A stretch of 64,000 nt of DNA. Source: Pseudomonas sp. 8AS (GTDB lineage Bacteria; Pseudomonadota; Gammaproteobacteria; Pseudomonadales; Pseudomonadaceae). The position numbers and the translations under genes were made by a program. A model generated the notes under the pieces. It was not told the DNA's origin. It was given only the letters and a program-made list of their open reading frames with translations, and searched no databases. Of the stretch, positions 32,418 to 40,084 are shown piece by piece. Each line of letters begins with the position of its first letter. Within the stretch, counting starts at the first letter, position 1. The stretch is taken from positions 2,070,117 to 2,134,116 of the forward strand of contig NZ_LR733406.1 in NCBI RefSeq assembly GCF_902506505.1, read 5' to 3'.

Positions 32418-32695
32418 TAGGGCGAGGTTCGCGTCGCAGCCGCGGGCTCGGCACTGGCGGCGTCCTGCCTGGCCAGCAGCTGCGCGGCCTGGCGGTCGTG
32501 CCACTGGCTGGCGCATTCGCTGAGGCGCTCGCGGGTGTCCTCGCCGCGTTCGGCGGCCAGGCGGGCATACAGGCAGGGCACGCGCTGGCTGCCGAGCAGC
32601 AGGGCGCTGCGCAGCGCCGGATCGCTCGGCGGCACGCTGAACGCCACGCCGCCGCCGAGCACGGCCGGCAGCAGGGCGGCCAGCAGCAGTTTCAC
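32417..32695 (-). CDS. Small secreted hypothetical protein in the quinoprotein cluster
   Basis: A 92-residue protein starting at GTG 32695, which overlaps the stop of the upstream binding-protein gene (GTGA). The N-terminus (VKLLLAALLPAVLGGGVAFSV) is a signal peptide or membrane anchor. The rest is charged, with two cysteines (VPCLYARL and LSECASQW). An equivalent small gene sits at this place in ped clusters of other pseudomonads as I recall. Function unknown. Confidence 0.7.
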   Translation of the reverse strand: MKLLLAALLPAVLGGGVAFSVPPSDPALRSALLLGSQRVPCLYARLAAERGEDTRERLSECASQWHDRQAAQLLARQDAASAEPAAATRTSP

Positions 32696-33888
32696 AGCGC
32701 GGCTCCGGCCAGGCGGCAGCGGCTTTCCGCTTCGTCGTAGCCGAGGCTGTCCATTTCGTTGTGCGGATGCAGGAAGCCTTCCTGCGGCGAGCTGCTGATC
32801 AGCGCGCGCGGCTGCACCAGTTCGATCGGCTGGCGCAGCTGGCCGTCCCACGGCCGGTAGCTGAGCTTGCGGCCCTTGAAGCCGTCCAGCGGCAGCTCGC
32901 CGCTTAGCGCCAGCTGGCGCAGGGCGGCCGGGTCGCCATGGCGCAGCTTGCTGACGCCGGCGGCGATGCTGCGCACGGCCATCCAGGCGGCGAAGTCGCG
33001 GCTGTTCATCCAGCGCCCGGCGAGGGCCTCGAAGCGCTTCTGCAGCTGGGCGGCGCCGAAGGTTTCCACGGTCTTGTGCCAGCCCACCGGGGTCAGGCCC
33101 TGGGTGCCGGCCACCGGACGTGGGTACCAGGTGTTGTAGGGCAGGTACTCGCCGAAGTCGCCGCGCTCGTCGGCCACCAGCACCACGTCGTACTCGGCGG
33201 TCTGGGTGAACAGCGGCATCTCGGCGCTGGCGCTGCGGCGCTGGTCGTTGTCGAAGGTCCAGGGTTTCTCGGCGACTATCTGCAGGCCGAAGCGCTTGGC
33301 CGCGCGACGCAGGGCGGCGGCGTAGGCCTGATCGTCTGCGGTCTGGCCGACGATCAGCAGCCAGCGGCTCCAGCGCCGTACGGCGAGGAACTGGGCCAGG
33401 GCGTCGGCGAGCATGGCGCGGCTGGGCAGGCTGTGCAGCACGTTGCTCGGGCAGTTGTCGGTGCGCAGCTCGTCGTCGGCGCTGCCGGCGTTGAACAGCA
33501 GGCTGTCCGGCAGCGCCTGGCTGATGGCGCGCAGGCTGGCGGCCGGGGCGTTGACCACGAACAGGCGGATGCCGGCGGCGTGCTGCTGGCGGGCGGCGCT
33601 CAGCAGCTCGTCGGCGCTGGGCGCCTGCACGGCCTGCAGGCTGAACTGCTGCTGGAGGAAGCGCCCGGTGCTGTTGCTGTCGGCGATCGCCAGCTCGGCG
33701 CCGCGCAGGCCGGCGTCAGTCGGCTCGGGGATGACGTTGGACAGCAGCGGCCCGCGCGGCGGCTGGTACTCCAGGTAGCCGATGCGCACCTGCAGCTGGC
33801 TTTCGGCGGCCTGCAGGTCGGTGGCCACCAGGCTGGCGCAGGCCAGGGCGAGCAGGTAGAGCAGGGCGTAGGCGGCATAGAACGGCAT
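32692..33888 (-). CDS. ABC transporter substrate-binding protein, PQQ-dependent alcohol dehydrogenase system
   Basis: A 398-residue periplasmic binding protein of the Leu/Ile/Val-type (type I) fold, with a signal peptide ending near LQAAESQ. Segments such as GLRGAELAIADSNSTGRFLQQQF and SRWLLIVGQTADDQAYAAALRRA match the family found with PQQ-ADH ABC systems. It is odd that an importer-type binding protein accompanies an ABC-2 exporter, but this pairing is a known feature of these clusters. ATG at 33888 has GGAGG upstream. First gene of the minus-strand run. Confidence 0.87.
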   Translation of the reverse strand: MPFYAAYALLYLLALACASLVATDLQAAESQLQVRIGYLEYQPPRGPLLSNVIPEPTDAGLRGAELAIADSNSTGRFLQQQFSLQAVQAPSADELLSAARQQHAAGIRLFVVNAPAASLRAISQALPDSLLFNAGSADDELRTDNCPSNVLHSLPSRAMLADALAQFLAVRRWSRWLLIVGQTADDQAYAAALRRAAKRFGLQIVAEKPWTFDNDQRRSASAEMPLFTQTAEYDVVLVADERGDFGEYLPYNTWYPRPVAGTQGLTPVGWHKTVETFGAAQLQKRFEALAGRWMNSRDFAAWMAVRSIAAGVSKLRHGDPAALRQLALSGELPLDGFKGRKLSYRPWDGQLRQPIELVQPRALISSSPQEGFLHPHNEMDSLGYDEAESRCRLAGAAL

Positions 33889-33970
33889 GGCGGAACCTCC
33901 TGCTGGGGTTTGCGCCAGCATAGGAAGCCCCGGCCGCCCGGGGAATATGCAGAAAGTACCAGTCTGCCGG

Positions 33971-33984
33971 TACCAAGGTAGTAG
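33971..33984. promoter_or_regulatory. Shared 14-bp motif, copy 1 (divergent promoter region)
   Basis: TACCAAGGTAGTAG lies in the 201-bp divergent region between the binding-protein gene and the plus-strand cupredoxin-like gene. A 13/14 copy (TACCAAGGGAGTAG, 34625-34638) precedes the cytochrome gene. It could be a site for the response regulator that controls quinoprotein genes (inference). Confidence 0.45.
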
Positions 33985-34089
33985 AGGGTTGTGTCCGTGC
34001 CGCCACTAGCATGGCGCCACGCGCTGGTGATTGCCCCGGATGGGGCGTCGCGCGTGTCGAACCGCCATAACAACAAGACGAGGTGTGTC

Positions 34090-34527
34090 GTGACCCCACT
34101 CAAAGCCCTGCTGCTCAACCTGCTGCTGATCACCAGCCTGATCGGTTTCGACAAGGTCTTCGCCGCCGGCGACCTGACCCGCCGCACCCAGCCGCTGCCA
34201 GACCTGGTACTCGGCTCGGAGGCCAGCGACTACAGCATGAGCCAGACCGAGTACCAGCTGGAAACCGGCAAGGCCTACCAGCTCAAGGTGATCTCCAACG
34301 GGCAGAAGGAATACGCCGTGCAGGCGCCGGAATTCGCCCAGAGCATCTATCTGCGCAAGGTCGAGGCCGGCGGCGTGGAGATCAAGGCGGTGACCCTCAA
34401 CGAGCTGGAGTTCGAGGACGCCGGCGAGGCCGAGATCTTCTTCGTGCCGATCAAGCCGGGCAAGTTCCGCTTCTACGCCAAGGGCCTGGAAGGCAAGGGC
34501 ATGCAGGGCTGGTTCATCGTCAAGTAA
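34090..34527 (+). CDS. Secreted cupredoxin-like protein lacking copper ligands
   Basis: A 145-residue periplasmic protein from GTG 34090 (GAGG upstream), with a signal peptide to about residue 26 (KVFAAGD). The C-terminal strands, EIFFVPIKPGKFRFYAKGLEGKGMQGWFIV, follow the pattern of the cupredoxin copper loop. However, the Cys is Ala (FYAKG) and the loop His is missing, so a type-1 copper site is unlikely. It sits between two quinoprotein gene groups and is probably an accessory factor. The fold assignment is inference from pattern only. Confidence 0.7.
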   Translation: MTPLKALLLNLLLITSLIGFDKVFAAGDLTRRTQPLPDLVLGSEASDYSMSQTEYQLETGKAYQLKVISNGQKEYAVQAPEFAQSIYLRKVEAGGVEIKAVTLNELEFEDAGEAEIFFVPIKPGKFRFYAKGLEGKGMQGWFIVK

Positions 34528-34624
34528 GCGGCCGGGATGATCACCGGCGCCTGTTGAATATCCCCGAGCTGGAGGCTTGGCCTCTGGGGTCGAAAGAAAC
34601 GCGCAAGGCCGCCTCCCGCGTTAC

Positions 34625-34638
34625 TACCAAGGGAGTAG
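34625..34638. promoter_or_regulatory. Shared 14-bp motif, copy 2 (upstream of the cytochrome c550 gene)
   Basis: TACCAAGGGAGTAG, 113 bp upstream of the cytochrome start, differs by one base from the copy at 33971-33984. Flanking bases make it nearly palindromic (CTACC-AA-GGGAG). Confidence 0.45.
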
Positions 34639-34750
34639 GCGATGGCCACCTAAGCAGCATTCTTCGCCGCTCCGGCCGTTCCTAACATGACCCCCACGGC
34701 GCTCGCCTCGGGCGCCTGCCTTGCACAGCAACTCGAAGAGGTAGGAAGTC

Positions 34751-35188
34751 ATGAACAACAACAACGCATTCCGCGTCCTGATCGCCTGGGCTGGCCTGAG
34801 CGTCTCCGCCTTCGCCCTGGCCCACGGCGATGTCACCCCGCAGGCCGTCAATACCGAAGGCCTGGAGCCCCTGGGCAAGGAATGGGTTGACGAGAACCCC
34901 TACCGCGAGCCCTACGCCAACAACAAGCTGGCGGTGGAAATCGGCAGCTCGGCCTACACCCAGAACTGCGCCCGTTGCCACGGCCTGGAAGCCATCTCCG
35001 GCGGCATCGCCCCGGACCTGCGCTACCTGGATGCCGGCATCGAGGGTGACGAGTGGTTCAAGGAGCGGGTGATCAACGGCGCCGTGCGCGATGGCGCGGT
35101 ATACATGCCGAAGATGGCCGAGTTCATCAGCCAGGAAGGCCTGTGGGCCATCCGCAGCTACCTGGAAAGCCTCAAAGTCGAAGAGTAA
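34751..35188 (+). CDS. pedF: Cytochrome c550 PedF-like
   Basis: A 145-residue periplasmic monohaem cytochrome c that would accept electrons from a PQQ alcohol dehydrogenase. Signal peptide to about residue 24 (FALAHGD), haem motif CARCH (C73, C76, H77) and a likely axial methionine in YMPKM (M119 or M122). It resembles PedF/ExaB-type cytochromes. In P. putida the dehydrogenase gene pedE lies beside it; no such gene is in this window. The next gene starts 5 bp downstream. Confidence 0.88.
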   Translation: MNNNNAFRVLIAWAGLSVSAFALAHGDVTPQAVNTEGLEPLGKEWVDENPYREPYANNKLAVEIGSSAYTQNCARCHGLEAISGGIAPDLRYLDAGIEGDEWFKERVINGAVRDGAVYMPKMAEFISQEGLWAIRSYLESLKVEE

Positions 35189-35193
35189 CCGCC

Positions 35194-36075
35194 ATGCGCC
35201 TGCTCGCTTTGCTGTGTGGCCTGGCCCTGCTCTGCACGCAGGCCCAGGCTCAGGTGCGCAGCTTCGACGACATGCTCGATTCGGGCGTGCTCAAGGTCGC
35301 CGTATACGAGAACTTCCCGCCCTACAGCTTCCTGCAGGGCGGCAAGGCCCATGGCGTGGACGTCGACCTGGCGCAGAGCCTGGCCAAGGGGCAGGGCCTG
35401 CAGCTGGAGCTGCTGTGGGTCACGCCGGGCGAGAAGCTCGACGACGACCTGCGCAACTTCATCTGGAAGGGCCACTACATGCGCCCCGGCGTGATGGCCG
35501 ACCTGATGCTGCGGGTGCCCTACGACCGCGAGTTCTCCAACCGGCGCAACGACGTCGGCGAGCTGGCCAACGAGCAGGTGGTGATGTTCGGCCCCTACCA
35601 GCGCGAGCGCTGGCAGGTGGTGCACGACAGCCGCCGGCTGCCGCAGCTCGACACCATCGGCCTGTTCCAGTACCACAAGGTCGGCGTCGAGGTGGACAGC
35701 GTGCCGTCCTTCTACCTGACCTCGGTGCTCGGCGGCCGCCTCAGCGGCATGACCGAGCACTACGCCAACACCCGCGAAGCCTTCGAGGCCATGCGCGGCG
35801 CCAAGGTCGACGCGGTGATGGCCCTGCGCGGCGAACTCGACTGGCTGCAGCATGAAGCCGTCGACCCGCAGCTGCGCAACGCCGACAACACCTATCCCAA
35901 CCTCGGCCAGCCGGCCTGGGACATCGGCATGGCCGTGCACGAAAGCAACCGCCAGCTGGCCAATGCGGTGGACCAGCAGCTCGACGAAATGATCCGCGGC
36001 GGCGCGATGGCCAAGCTCTATGCCCGCTACGGCCTGCGCTACGAACTTCCCGGCCTGTACCAGGACGTGGAGTGA
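35194..36075 (+). CDS. Quinoprotein-dehydrogenase-associated periplasmic binding protein (MoxJ-like)
   Basis: A 293-residue secreted protein of the type II extracellular solute-binding fold: signal peptide to about residue 19, then LKVAVYENFPPYSFLQGGKAHGVDVDLAQSL and the later WDIGMAVHESNRQLANAVDQQLDEM. MoxJ-like proteins assist assembly or activity of PQQ dehydrogenases rather than transport (family knowledge). It is tightly linked to pedF (5-bp gap). Confidence 0.88.
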   Translation: MRLLALLCGLALLCTQAQAQVRSFDDMLDSGVLKVAVYENFPPYSFLQGGKAHGVDVDLAQSLAKGQGLQLELLWVTPGEKLDDDLRNFIWKGHYMRPGVMADLMLRVPYDREFSNRRNDVGELANEQVVMFGPYQRERWQVVHDSRRLPQLDTIGLFQYHKVGVEVDSVPSFYLTSVLGGRLSGMTEHYANTREAFEAMRGAKVDAVMALRGELDWLQHEAVDPQLRNADNTYPNLGQPAWDIGMAVHESNRQLANAVDQQLDEMIRGGAMAKLYARYGLRYELPGLYQDVE

Positions 36076-36085
36076 ACGCCTTTGC

Positions 36086-36263
36086 CGTAGGAGGGGCCTT
36101 GGCCGCGACCAGAACCCACGCGCAGTGGCCTGTAATTAGCGGCTAAAGCCGCTCCCACAAAAGCCCAGGCAACTCGGCGTTCGTGCTTCCTGTGGGAGCG
36201 GCTTCAGCCGCGATCAGAACCACCCCGGAGCGGCCCGCCTGTCGCGGCCAAGGCCCTTCCTAC
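36086..36263. repeat. Four REP-like elements arranged as nested inverted pairs
   Basis: Outer pair: 36086-36109 (GTAGGAGGGGCCTTGGCC) and 36241-36263 (its near reverse complement). Inner pair: 36138-36159 (AGCGGCTAAAGCCGCTCCC) and 36191-36213 (GTGGGAGCGGCTTCAGCC). GTGGGAGCGGC...GCCGCGA is the classic Pseudomonas REP core. The array fills the 241-bp gap in the plus-strand operon. Confidence 0.85.
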
Positions 36264-36316
36264 AAAAAACCATGCAACCCCGTACCCCCACAGCCAATGG
36301 ATTGAACGGAGGCACG

Positions 36317-37081
36317 ATGCACAGACGCTCCCTGCTCCTCGGCCTGGTCGGCCTGCCGCTGCTGGCGGCGGCCGTCGAGGGTGATCCGCTGCCCTCGGTG
36401 ATGTGGGACTTCCACCACACCCGCCTGCTCGGCGGCGCGCCGTTCGTCTTCGATGAGCGGGTCAAGGTCAGCGTGCCGCCGTTCGCCGAGGACTCGCGCC
36501 AGGTGCCGGTGGAAATCGACGCCCGTGCCTTGCCCGGGCGCTTCAGCCGCATGCTGCTGTGGGCCGAACTCAACCCCATCCCGCAGGTGTTCACCCTCTA
36601 CCCCAGCGCCGAGATCGTGCCGCTGCTGGCCATCCGCATCCGCGTCGAACAGGCCACGCCGATCCGCGCCGCACTGCTCGGCGAAGACGGCGTGTGGCAT
36701 GTCGGCTCGGCCTGGATCGATGCTGCCGGCGGTGGCTGTACCGCGCCCAGCGTGGTGCGCGCCCAGCCCGGCTGGGAAGACCGCCTCGGCCAGGTGCTCG
36801 GCGGCAGCTTCGCCCGCGGCGCCAACCAGCGCCTGCGCCTGCAGGTCTCGCACCCCATGGACAACGGCCTGGTCGGCGGCGTGCCCGAGTTCTACCTCGA
36901 CCGCGCCGAACTGCGCGCCAGCAACGGCGAGGTGCTGGCGCGCTTCGACCTGTTCCCGGCGGTCAGCGAGAACCCGACCCTGACCCTGGAAGTGCGCGGC
37001 CACCCCAGCACCCAGCTGTGGCTGCACGACAACAACGGCAACGAATTCCAGGCCGACTTCCAGCCCACGTCCAACCCGTGA
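36317..37081 (+). CDS. Quinoprotein-dehydrogenase-associated SoxYZ-like carrier protein
   Basis: A 254-residue periplasmic fusion of a SoxY-like and a SoxZ-like domain. The N-terminal signal (MHRRSLLLGLVGLPLLAAA) is followed by the SoxY-like part ending in GGGC with C141, the position equivalent to the sulfur-carrying cysteine of SoxY. The SoxZ-like part (VSHPMDNGLVGG, LTLEVRGHPSTQLWLHDNNG) completes it. Its chemistry in quinoprotein systems is not established. GGAGG precedes the start; the metallohydrolase follows. Confidence 0.87.
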   Translation: MHRRSLLLGLVGLPLLAAAVEGDPLPSVMWDFHHTRLLGGAPFVFDERVKVSVPPFAEDSRQVPVEIDARALPGRFSRMLLWAELNPIPQVFTLYPSAEIVPLLAIRIRVEQATPIRAALLGEDGVWHVGSAWIDAAGGGCTAPSVVRAQPGWEDRLGQVLGGSFARGANQRLRLQVSHPMDNGLVGGVPEFYLDRAELRASNGEVLARFDLFPAVSENPTLTLEVRGHPSTQLWLHDNNGNEFQADFQPTSNP

Positions 37082-37107
37082 TCGCAAACCGGCCCCATGA
37101 GGTGACC

Positions 37108-38043
37108 ATGCGCCCATTCCTGCTGTTGCTCGCGCTGCTGGCCAGCGCCTGCGTCCACGCCGAGCTGGCCTACTCGCTGCAACCCAGGCAGATCGCCGCC
37201 GGCACCTGGCTGCTGCAGGGCAGCACCGACAACTTCGCCCAGGACAACGGCGCCAACATCGTCAACATCGCCTTCATCGAGACCGACGACGGCGTGGTGG
37301 TGATCGACAGCGGCCCGTCCAAGCGCTACGGCGAGGCCCTGCGCCAGGCCATCGCCGCCACCAGCGGCAAGCCGGTCAAGCTGCTACTGCTGACCCACCA
37401 CCACCCGGACCATGTGCTCGGCAACCAGGCCTTCGCCGACGTGCCCATCGCCGCCCTGGCCGGCACGCGAAAGTTGCTGGAAGAGCAGGGCAATGCCATG
37501 GCCGAGAACATGTACCGCCTGGTCGGCGACTGGATGCGCGGCACCGAAGTGGTACTGCCCAACCAGACCGTCGAGGCCGGCACCCTCGAAGTTGGCGGCC
37601 ACCGCCTGCGCCTGCTGGCCCTGAGCGGCCACACCGGCGCCGACCTGGCCATCCTCGACGAAAGCACCGGCGTGCTGTTCGCCGGCGACCTGGTGTTCTA
37701 CCAGCGCGCCCTGACCACCCCCAACAGCCCCGGCCTGGACGTCTGGCTGGCGGATATCGACACGCTGCAGGCGCTGCCCTGGAAGGTCATAGTCCCCGGC
37801 CACGGCCCGCTGGCCACGGACCAGCAACCCTTCGTGCAGATGCGCGACTACCTCGGCTGGCTCGACCAGGTGATGCGCGACGGCACGGCGCAGGGCGCGG
37901 ACATGAACGAACTGCTGCGCACGCCGATCCCCGAACGCTTCGCCGGGGTCAGCCTGAGCCGCTACGAACTGATCCGCAGCGTCAGCCACCTGTATCCGCG
38001 GTATGAACAGAAGGGCTTGGGCAGGGTGGACCAGCAGGAATAA
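37108..38043 (+). CDS. Quinoprotein relay system zinc metallohydrolase (SoxH-related)
   Basis: A 311-residue secreted metallo-beta-lactamase-fold hydrolase. Signal peptide to about residue 18, metal motif H97-x-H99-x-D101-H102 in THHHPDHVLGN, further ligands in LSGHTGADL and FAGDLVF and VPGHGP. It belongs with the SoxYZ-like gene just upstream. The last 30 bp or so (38002-38031) are duplicated exactly at 39342-39371, marking the boundary of an inserted segment. Confidence 0.9.
   Translation: MRPFLLLLALLASACVHAELAYSLQPRQIAAGTWLLQGSTDNFAQDNGANIVNIAFIETDDGVVVIDSGPSKRYGEALRQAIAATSGKPVKLLLLTHHHPDHVLGNQAFADVPIAALAGTRKLLEEQGNAMAENMYRLVGDWMRGTEVVLPNQTVEAGTLEVGGHRLRLLALSGHTGADLAILDESTGVLFAGDLVFYQRALTTPNSPGLDVWLADIDTLQALPWKVIVPGHGPLATDQQPFVQMRDYLGWLDQVMRDGTAQGADMNELLRTPIPERFAGVSLSRYELIRSVSHLYPRYEQKGLGRVDQQE
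38002..38031 (+). repeat. 30-bp direct repeat, copy 1 (3' end of the metallohydrolase gene)
   Basis: Identical over 30 bp to 39342-39371; sequences diverge immediately on both sides. Together the copies flank a 1.3-kb segment carrying the gene at 38101-38613. Confidence 0.9.
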
Positions 38044-38100
38044 CGGCTGGTGCACCCTACGGGCGTCGGGGACGCCCTAACGCTACCCCGGCCTTTACTG

Positions 38101-38613
38101 TTAGTGCCAGCCCGCTGCTTTGCGATGTTGATATGCAAACTGGATAGTACGTAGAAGTGGATACTGCTCTGGTATAGCGGAGCTTGAGATCTTGAGACCA
38201 CCAATTTCTGAGGTTATTTCCTGGAGGAACTGGGCGGAGGTGACGATCTTTCCACCAGCAAGTTCTTTGACGTTGGCATTGCTTGCAAAACCGAGCAATG
38301 CGATTTGCTCAATGTGGTTTGGGAGTTCAATGCCTTTAAATACGTCACGGATATATTTCTTTCCTGCAGAAAATTTTTTGGCGTAGCGTGCTTCCCGGAC
38401 TGCCCAGGTATTTGCGTCCATGGAAGGTTCAACGTGCACAAGATGCTGCCGATTTGGGCAGAAAGCCACAACATCTAGCTCGCACTCATATCCACCTTTG
38501 AGACGACGGCCAACCTGTACATTTCTCCGGACAAAATAACCGCGGAATTCGTACCACTCTGCTGTAAGTTGTTCAAGATGATTCATGCGGGGCTCACTAT
38601 AATTAAGCGACAT
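38101..38613 (-). CDS. Uncharacterised protein, possibly restriction-endonuclease-like fold
   Basis: A protein of 161-170 residues. Starts at ATG 38586 (MNHLEQLTAEWYEFRGYF) or ATG 38613 are both possible; the frame is open to 38745. A stretch GGYECELDVVAFCPNRQHLVHVEPSMD resembles the E...D-x-V-A...VE-x-K core of PD-(D/E)xK nucleases, but the expected Lys is Ser, so nuclease activity is doubtful. It is less GC-rich than the core genes. Its stop lies in CACTAAC. Flanked by the 30-bp duplication. Function unknown. Confidence 0.65.
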   Translation of the reverse strand: MSLNYSEPRMNHLEQLTAEWYEFRGYFVRRNVQVGRRLKGGYECELDVVAFCPNRQHLVHVEPSMDANTWAVREARYAKKFSAGKKYIRDVFKGIELPNHIEQIALLGFASNANVKELAGGKIVTSAQFLQEITSEIGGLKISSSAIPEQYPLLRTIQFAYQHRKAAGWH

Positions 38614-38833
38614 ATGTGCCTGGTAATTATCTGTCGGTTGTTTCGAGCGATGCTCCTTGTCGTCTGCCAACTCCTTGTTGTTCCTGAACATGTGCGCAAC
38701 CAACGCGACAACATATAGCGCGTTAAGCGATAGCAATAGCGGCAAATTTATTTGCGCGAGGGAGAATGCGCTCAGTTGACACTAGCCAGCCGTTAGCACT
38801 CTGTCCATACCACAGGTTGAGGTGGCTTTACGG

Positions 38834-38850
38834 GTGCGCTGTGCGCACCT
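38834..38850. repeat. GGTGCGC-TGT-GCGCACC palindrome
   Basis: Third copy of the short palindrome family found at 30631-30647 and 32399-32417. Confidence 0.65.
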
Positions 38851-38925
38851 GATGGCCTCGGGGCACCCTGCCGAGCCGATTGCCGAGCGGGCTGATGGTT
38901 TGGGTTTCGCCCACCCGGGCGACTC

Positions 38926-38953
38926 ACTTTTCTTTGTTTGCGCAAAGAAAAGT
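38926..38953. repeat. Inverted repeat ACTTTTCTTTG-N6-CAAAGAAAAGT
   Basis: Perfect 11-bp arms with loop TTTGCG at the start of a dispersed-repeat-like block running to about 39200. Confidence 0.7.
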
Positions 38954-39274
38954 AAGCAAAAGAAAGCGCACCCCGGCATCCGGCCCTGCGCTTCGCTCCG
39001 GGTGCCCTCCTTCCGGTGCCACTCCGGGGGGCGGCTTACAAGGGCCATCCCTGGCCCTTTAAGCCTCTCGCCGCATCCCTGCGGCTCGTCCCCCTGCGCA
39101 ACACCTCCACTCGGCCTCCTGACGGGGACTCGGGCTCCGAGCTGCTTGATGGCTCTTTCTTGCCGCTACGCGGATTTGGTTTCCACCCCAGCTAACCATG
39201 GCACCGCATACAACACGCTATTGGTACATTGCCTTCTTTTAGTACCGATAGGGCTTGCTCGGCTGTTTGGGCAA

Positions 39275-39334
39275 TAGGGGGCAGGCCACGATTAATTCTC
39301 TTCTGCTTCTCTAAAAAACGTGGTCTGTCCCCTA
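39275..39334. repeat. Imperfect inverted repeat ending GGGGACAGACCACG
   Basis: TAGGGGGCAGGCCACG (39275-39290) and CGTGGTCTGTCCCCTA (39319-39334) pair at 14 of 16 positions. This resembles the short hairpins associated with REP-type (Y1/TnpA-REP) transposases. Confidence 0.5.
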
Positions 39335-39341
39335 ATACCAC

Positions 39342-39371
39342 TATGAACAGAAGGGCTTGGGCAGGGTGGAC
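39342..39371 (+). repeat. 30-bp direct repeat, copy 2
   Basis: Exact copy of 38002-38031, here outside any gene. It marks the far end of the 1.3-kb segment inserted after, or duplicated from, the metallohydrolase gene. Confidence 0.9.
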
Positions 39372-39442
39372 AGGTAGGGGCAATGGGCCTCGTTGTTGAA
39401 TCTGGCGGGCCTGTTGCGCTGCCTCCGCTCCATCGACATCCG

Positions 39443-40084
39443 TTATGAGCGGACTACGCCCTTGCCCGACTGGTGCAGGGCGTTGAAATGGAAGTAGGAG
39501 TCTTTAAGGTCGAGAGCAATTGAGGCTGTCGTCTGCGTTGTGCCGCTGGCGATCTCCGCGAGGTCGAACTCGATCCCGTCCGGCAGACTGATGCGGACAC
39601 GATGCTCAGCCCCGGTCGCGGGGCTTTTGATCGGGCGGGCCGTGGACTCGAGCACGTCGGCGATGACCACGCGTGCTGTTCTGTTCGCGACGTCCGTTTC
39701 AAACTCGAAGCGCTTGAAGAGTGGAGGGTGGACGGTGCTCGACATCGTCGTGTACACCCACCAATGGGTCGCTCCTGCATCCGTCTCCTTGCCATACATG
39801 ATGGCTGCCAGCGCCTCTCGTTGCGTCCTGTCCGCTCGCTCGTCGACGATAGCCTGACACTCGCCGTTGCCCTTGTAGATGGGGCCAGGCCAACCATAGA
39901 GGAGAGCTGCGCAGAGGCCATCGAGCGCGACATCCCCGAAGTGACCTTTATCGACGTGAACGGCGGCGAAGCCGCGACAGTGTCCGTGTGTGGGGAGGGG
40001 GGACTCGAACTGGCAAGGACAGGCGAAATCACAATTGCAGTTGCTGACCTCAATGCCCTCGATATACCAGTCAACATGTGCCAT
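39443..40084 (-). CDS. DUF1326 domain-containing protein
   Basis: A 213-residue cytosolic protein. A cysteine cluster C16-x-C18-x3-C22-x-C24 (NCNCDFACPCQF) near the N-terminus and the later GHCRGFAAVHVDKGHFGDV, plus beta-rich C-terminal half, match DUF1326. Function is unknown; the cysteines suggest metal binding. AAAGGAGG seven bases before ATG 40084 is an excellent ribosome-binding site. Confidence 0.85.
   Translation of the reverse strand: MAHVDWYIEGIEVSNCNCDFACPCQFESPLPTHGHCRGFAAVHVDKGHFGDVALDGLCAALLYGWPGPIYKGNGECQAIVDERADRTQREALAAIMYGKETDAGATHWWVYTTMSSTVHPPLFKRFEFETDVANRTARVVIADVLESTARPIKSPATGAEHRVRISLPDGIEFDLAEIASGTTQTTASIALDLKDSYFHFNALHQSGKGVVRS

Larger units (their letters stand above)
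38614..39442. other. Gene-poor, repeat-rich stretch
   Basis: About 830 bp without a credible gene. It contains a GGTGCGC-type palindrome (38834-38850), a long inverted repeat (38926-38953) within text that recurs between genes in many pseudomonads as I recall, an imperfect inverted repeat at 39275-39334 and the second 30-bp direct repeat. Open frames here follow repeat sequence and are not supported. Confidence 0.6.

Noticed and set aside
38072..38108. A third attC site after the nuclease-like gene (CACTAAC ... GTTAGGG)
   Set aside because: The halves match attC ends and the gene stop lies inside, but the spacing of about 30 bp is too short for a functional site, and a separate palindrome explains part of it.
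38822..39277. 151-codon plus-strand frame in the repeat block
   Set aside because: It follows dispersed-repeat sequence; no protein features and a palindrome within.
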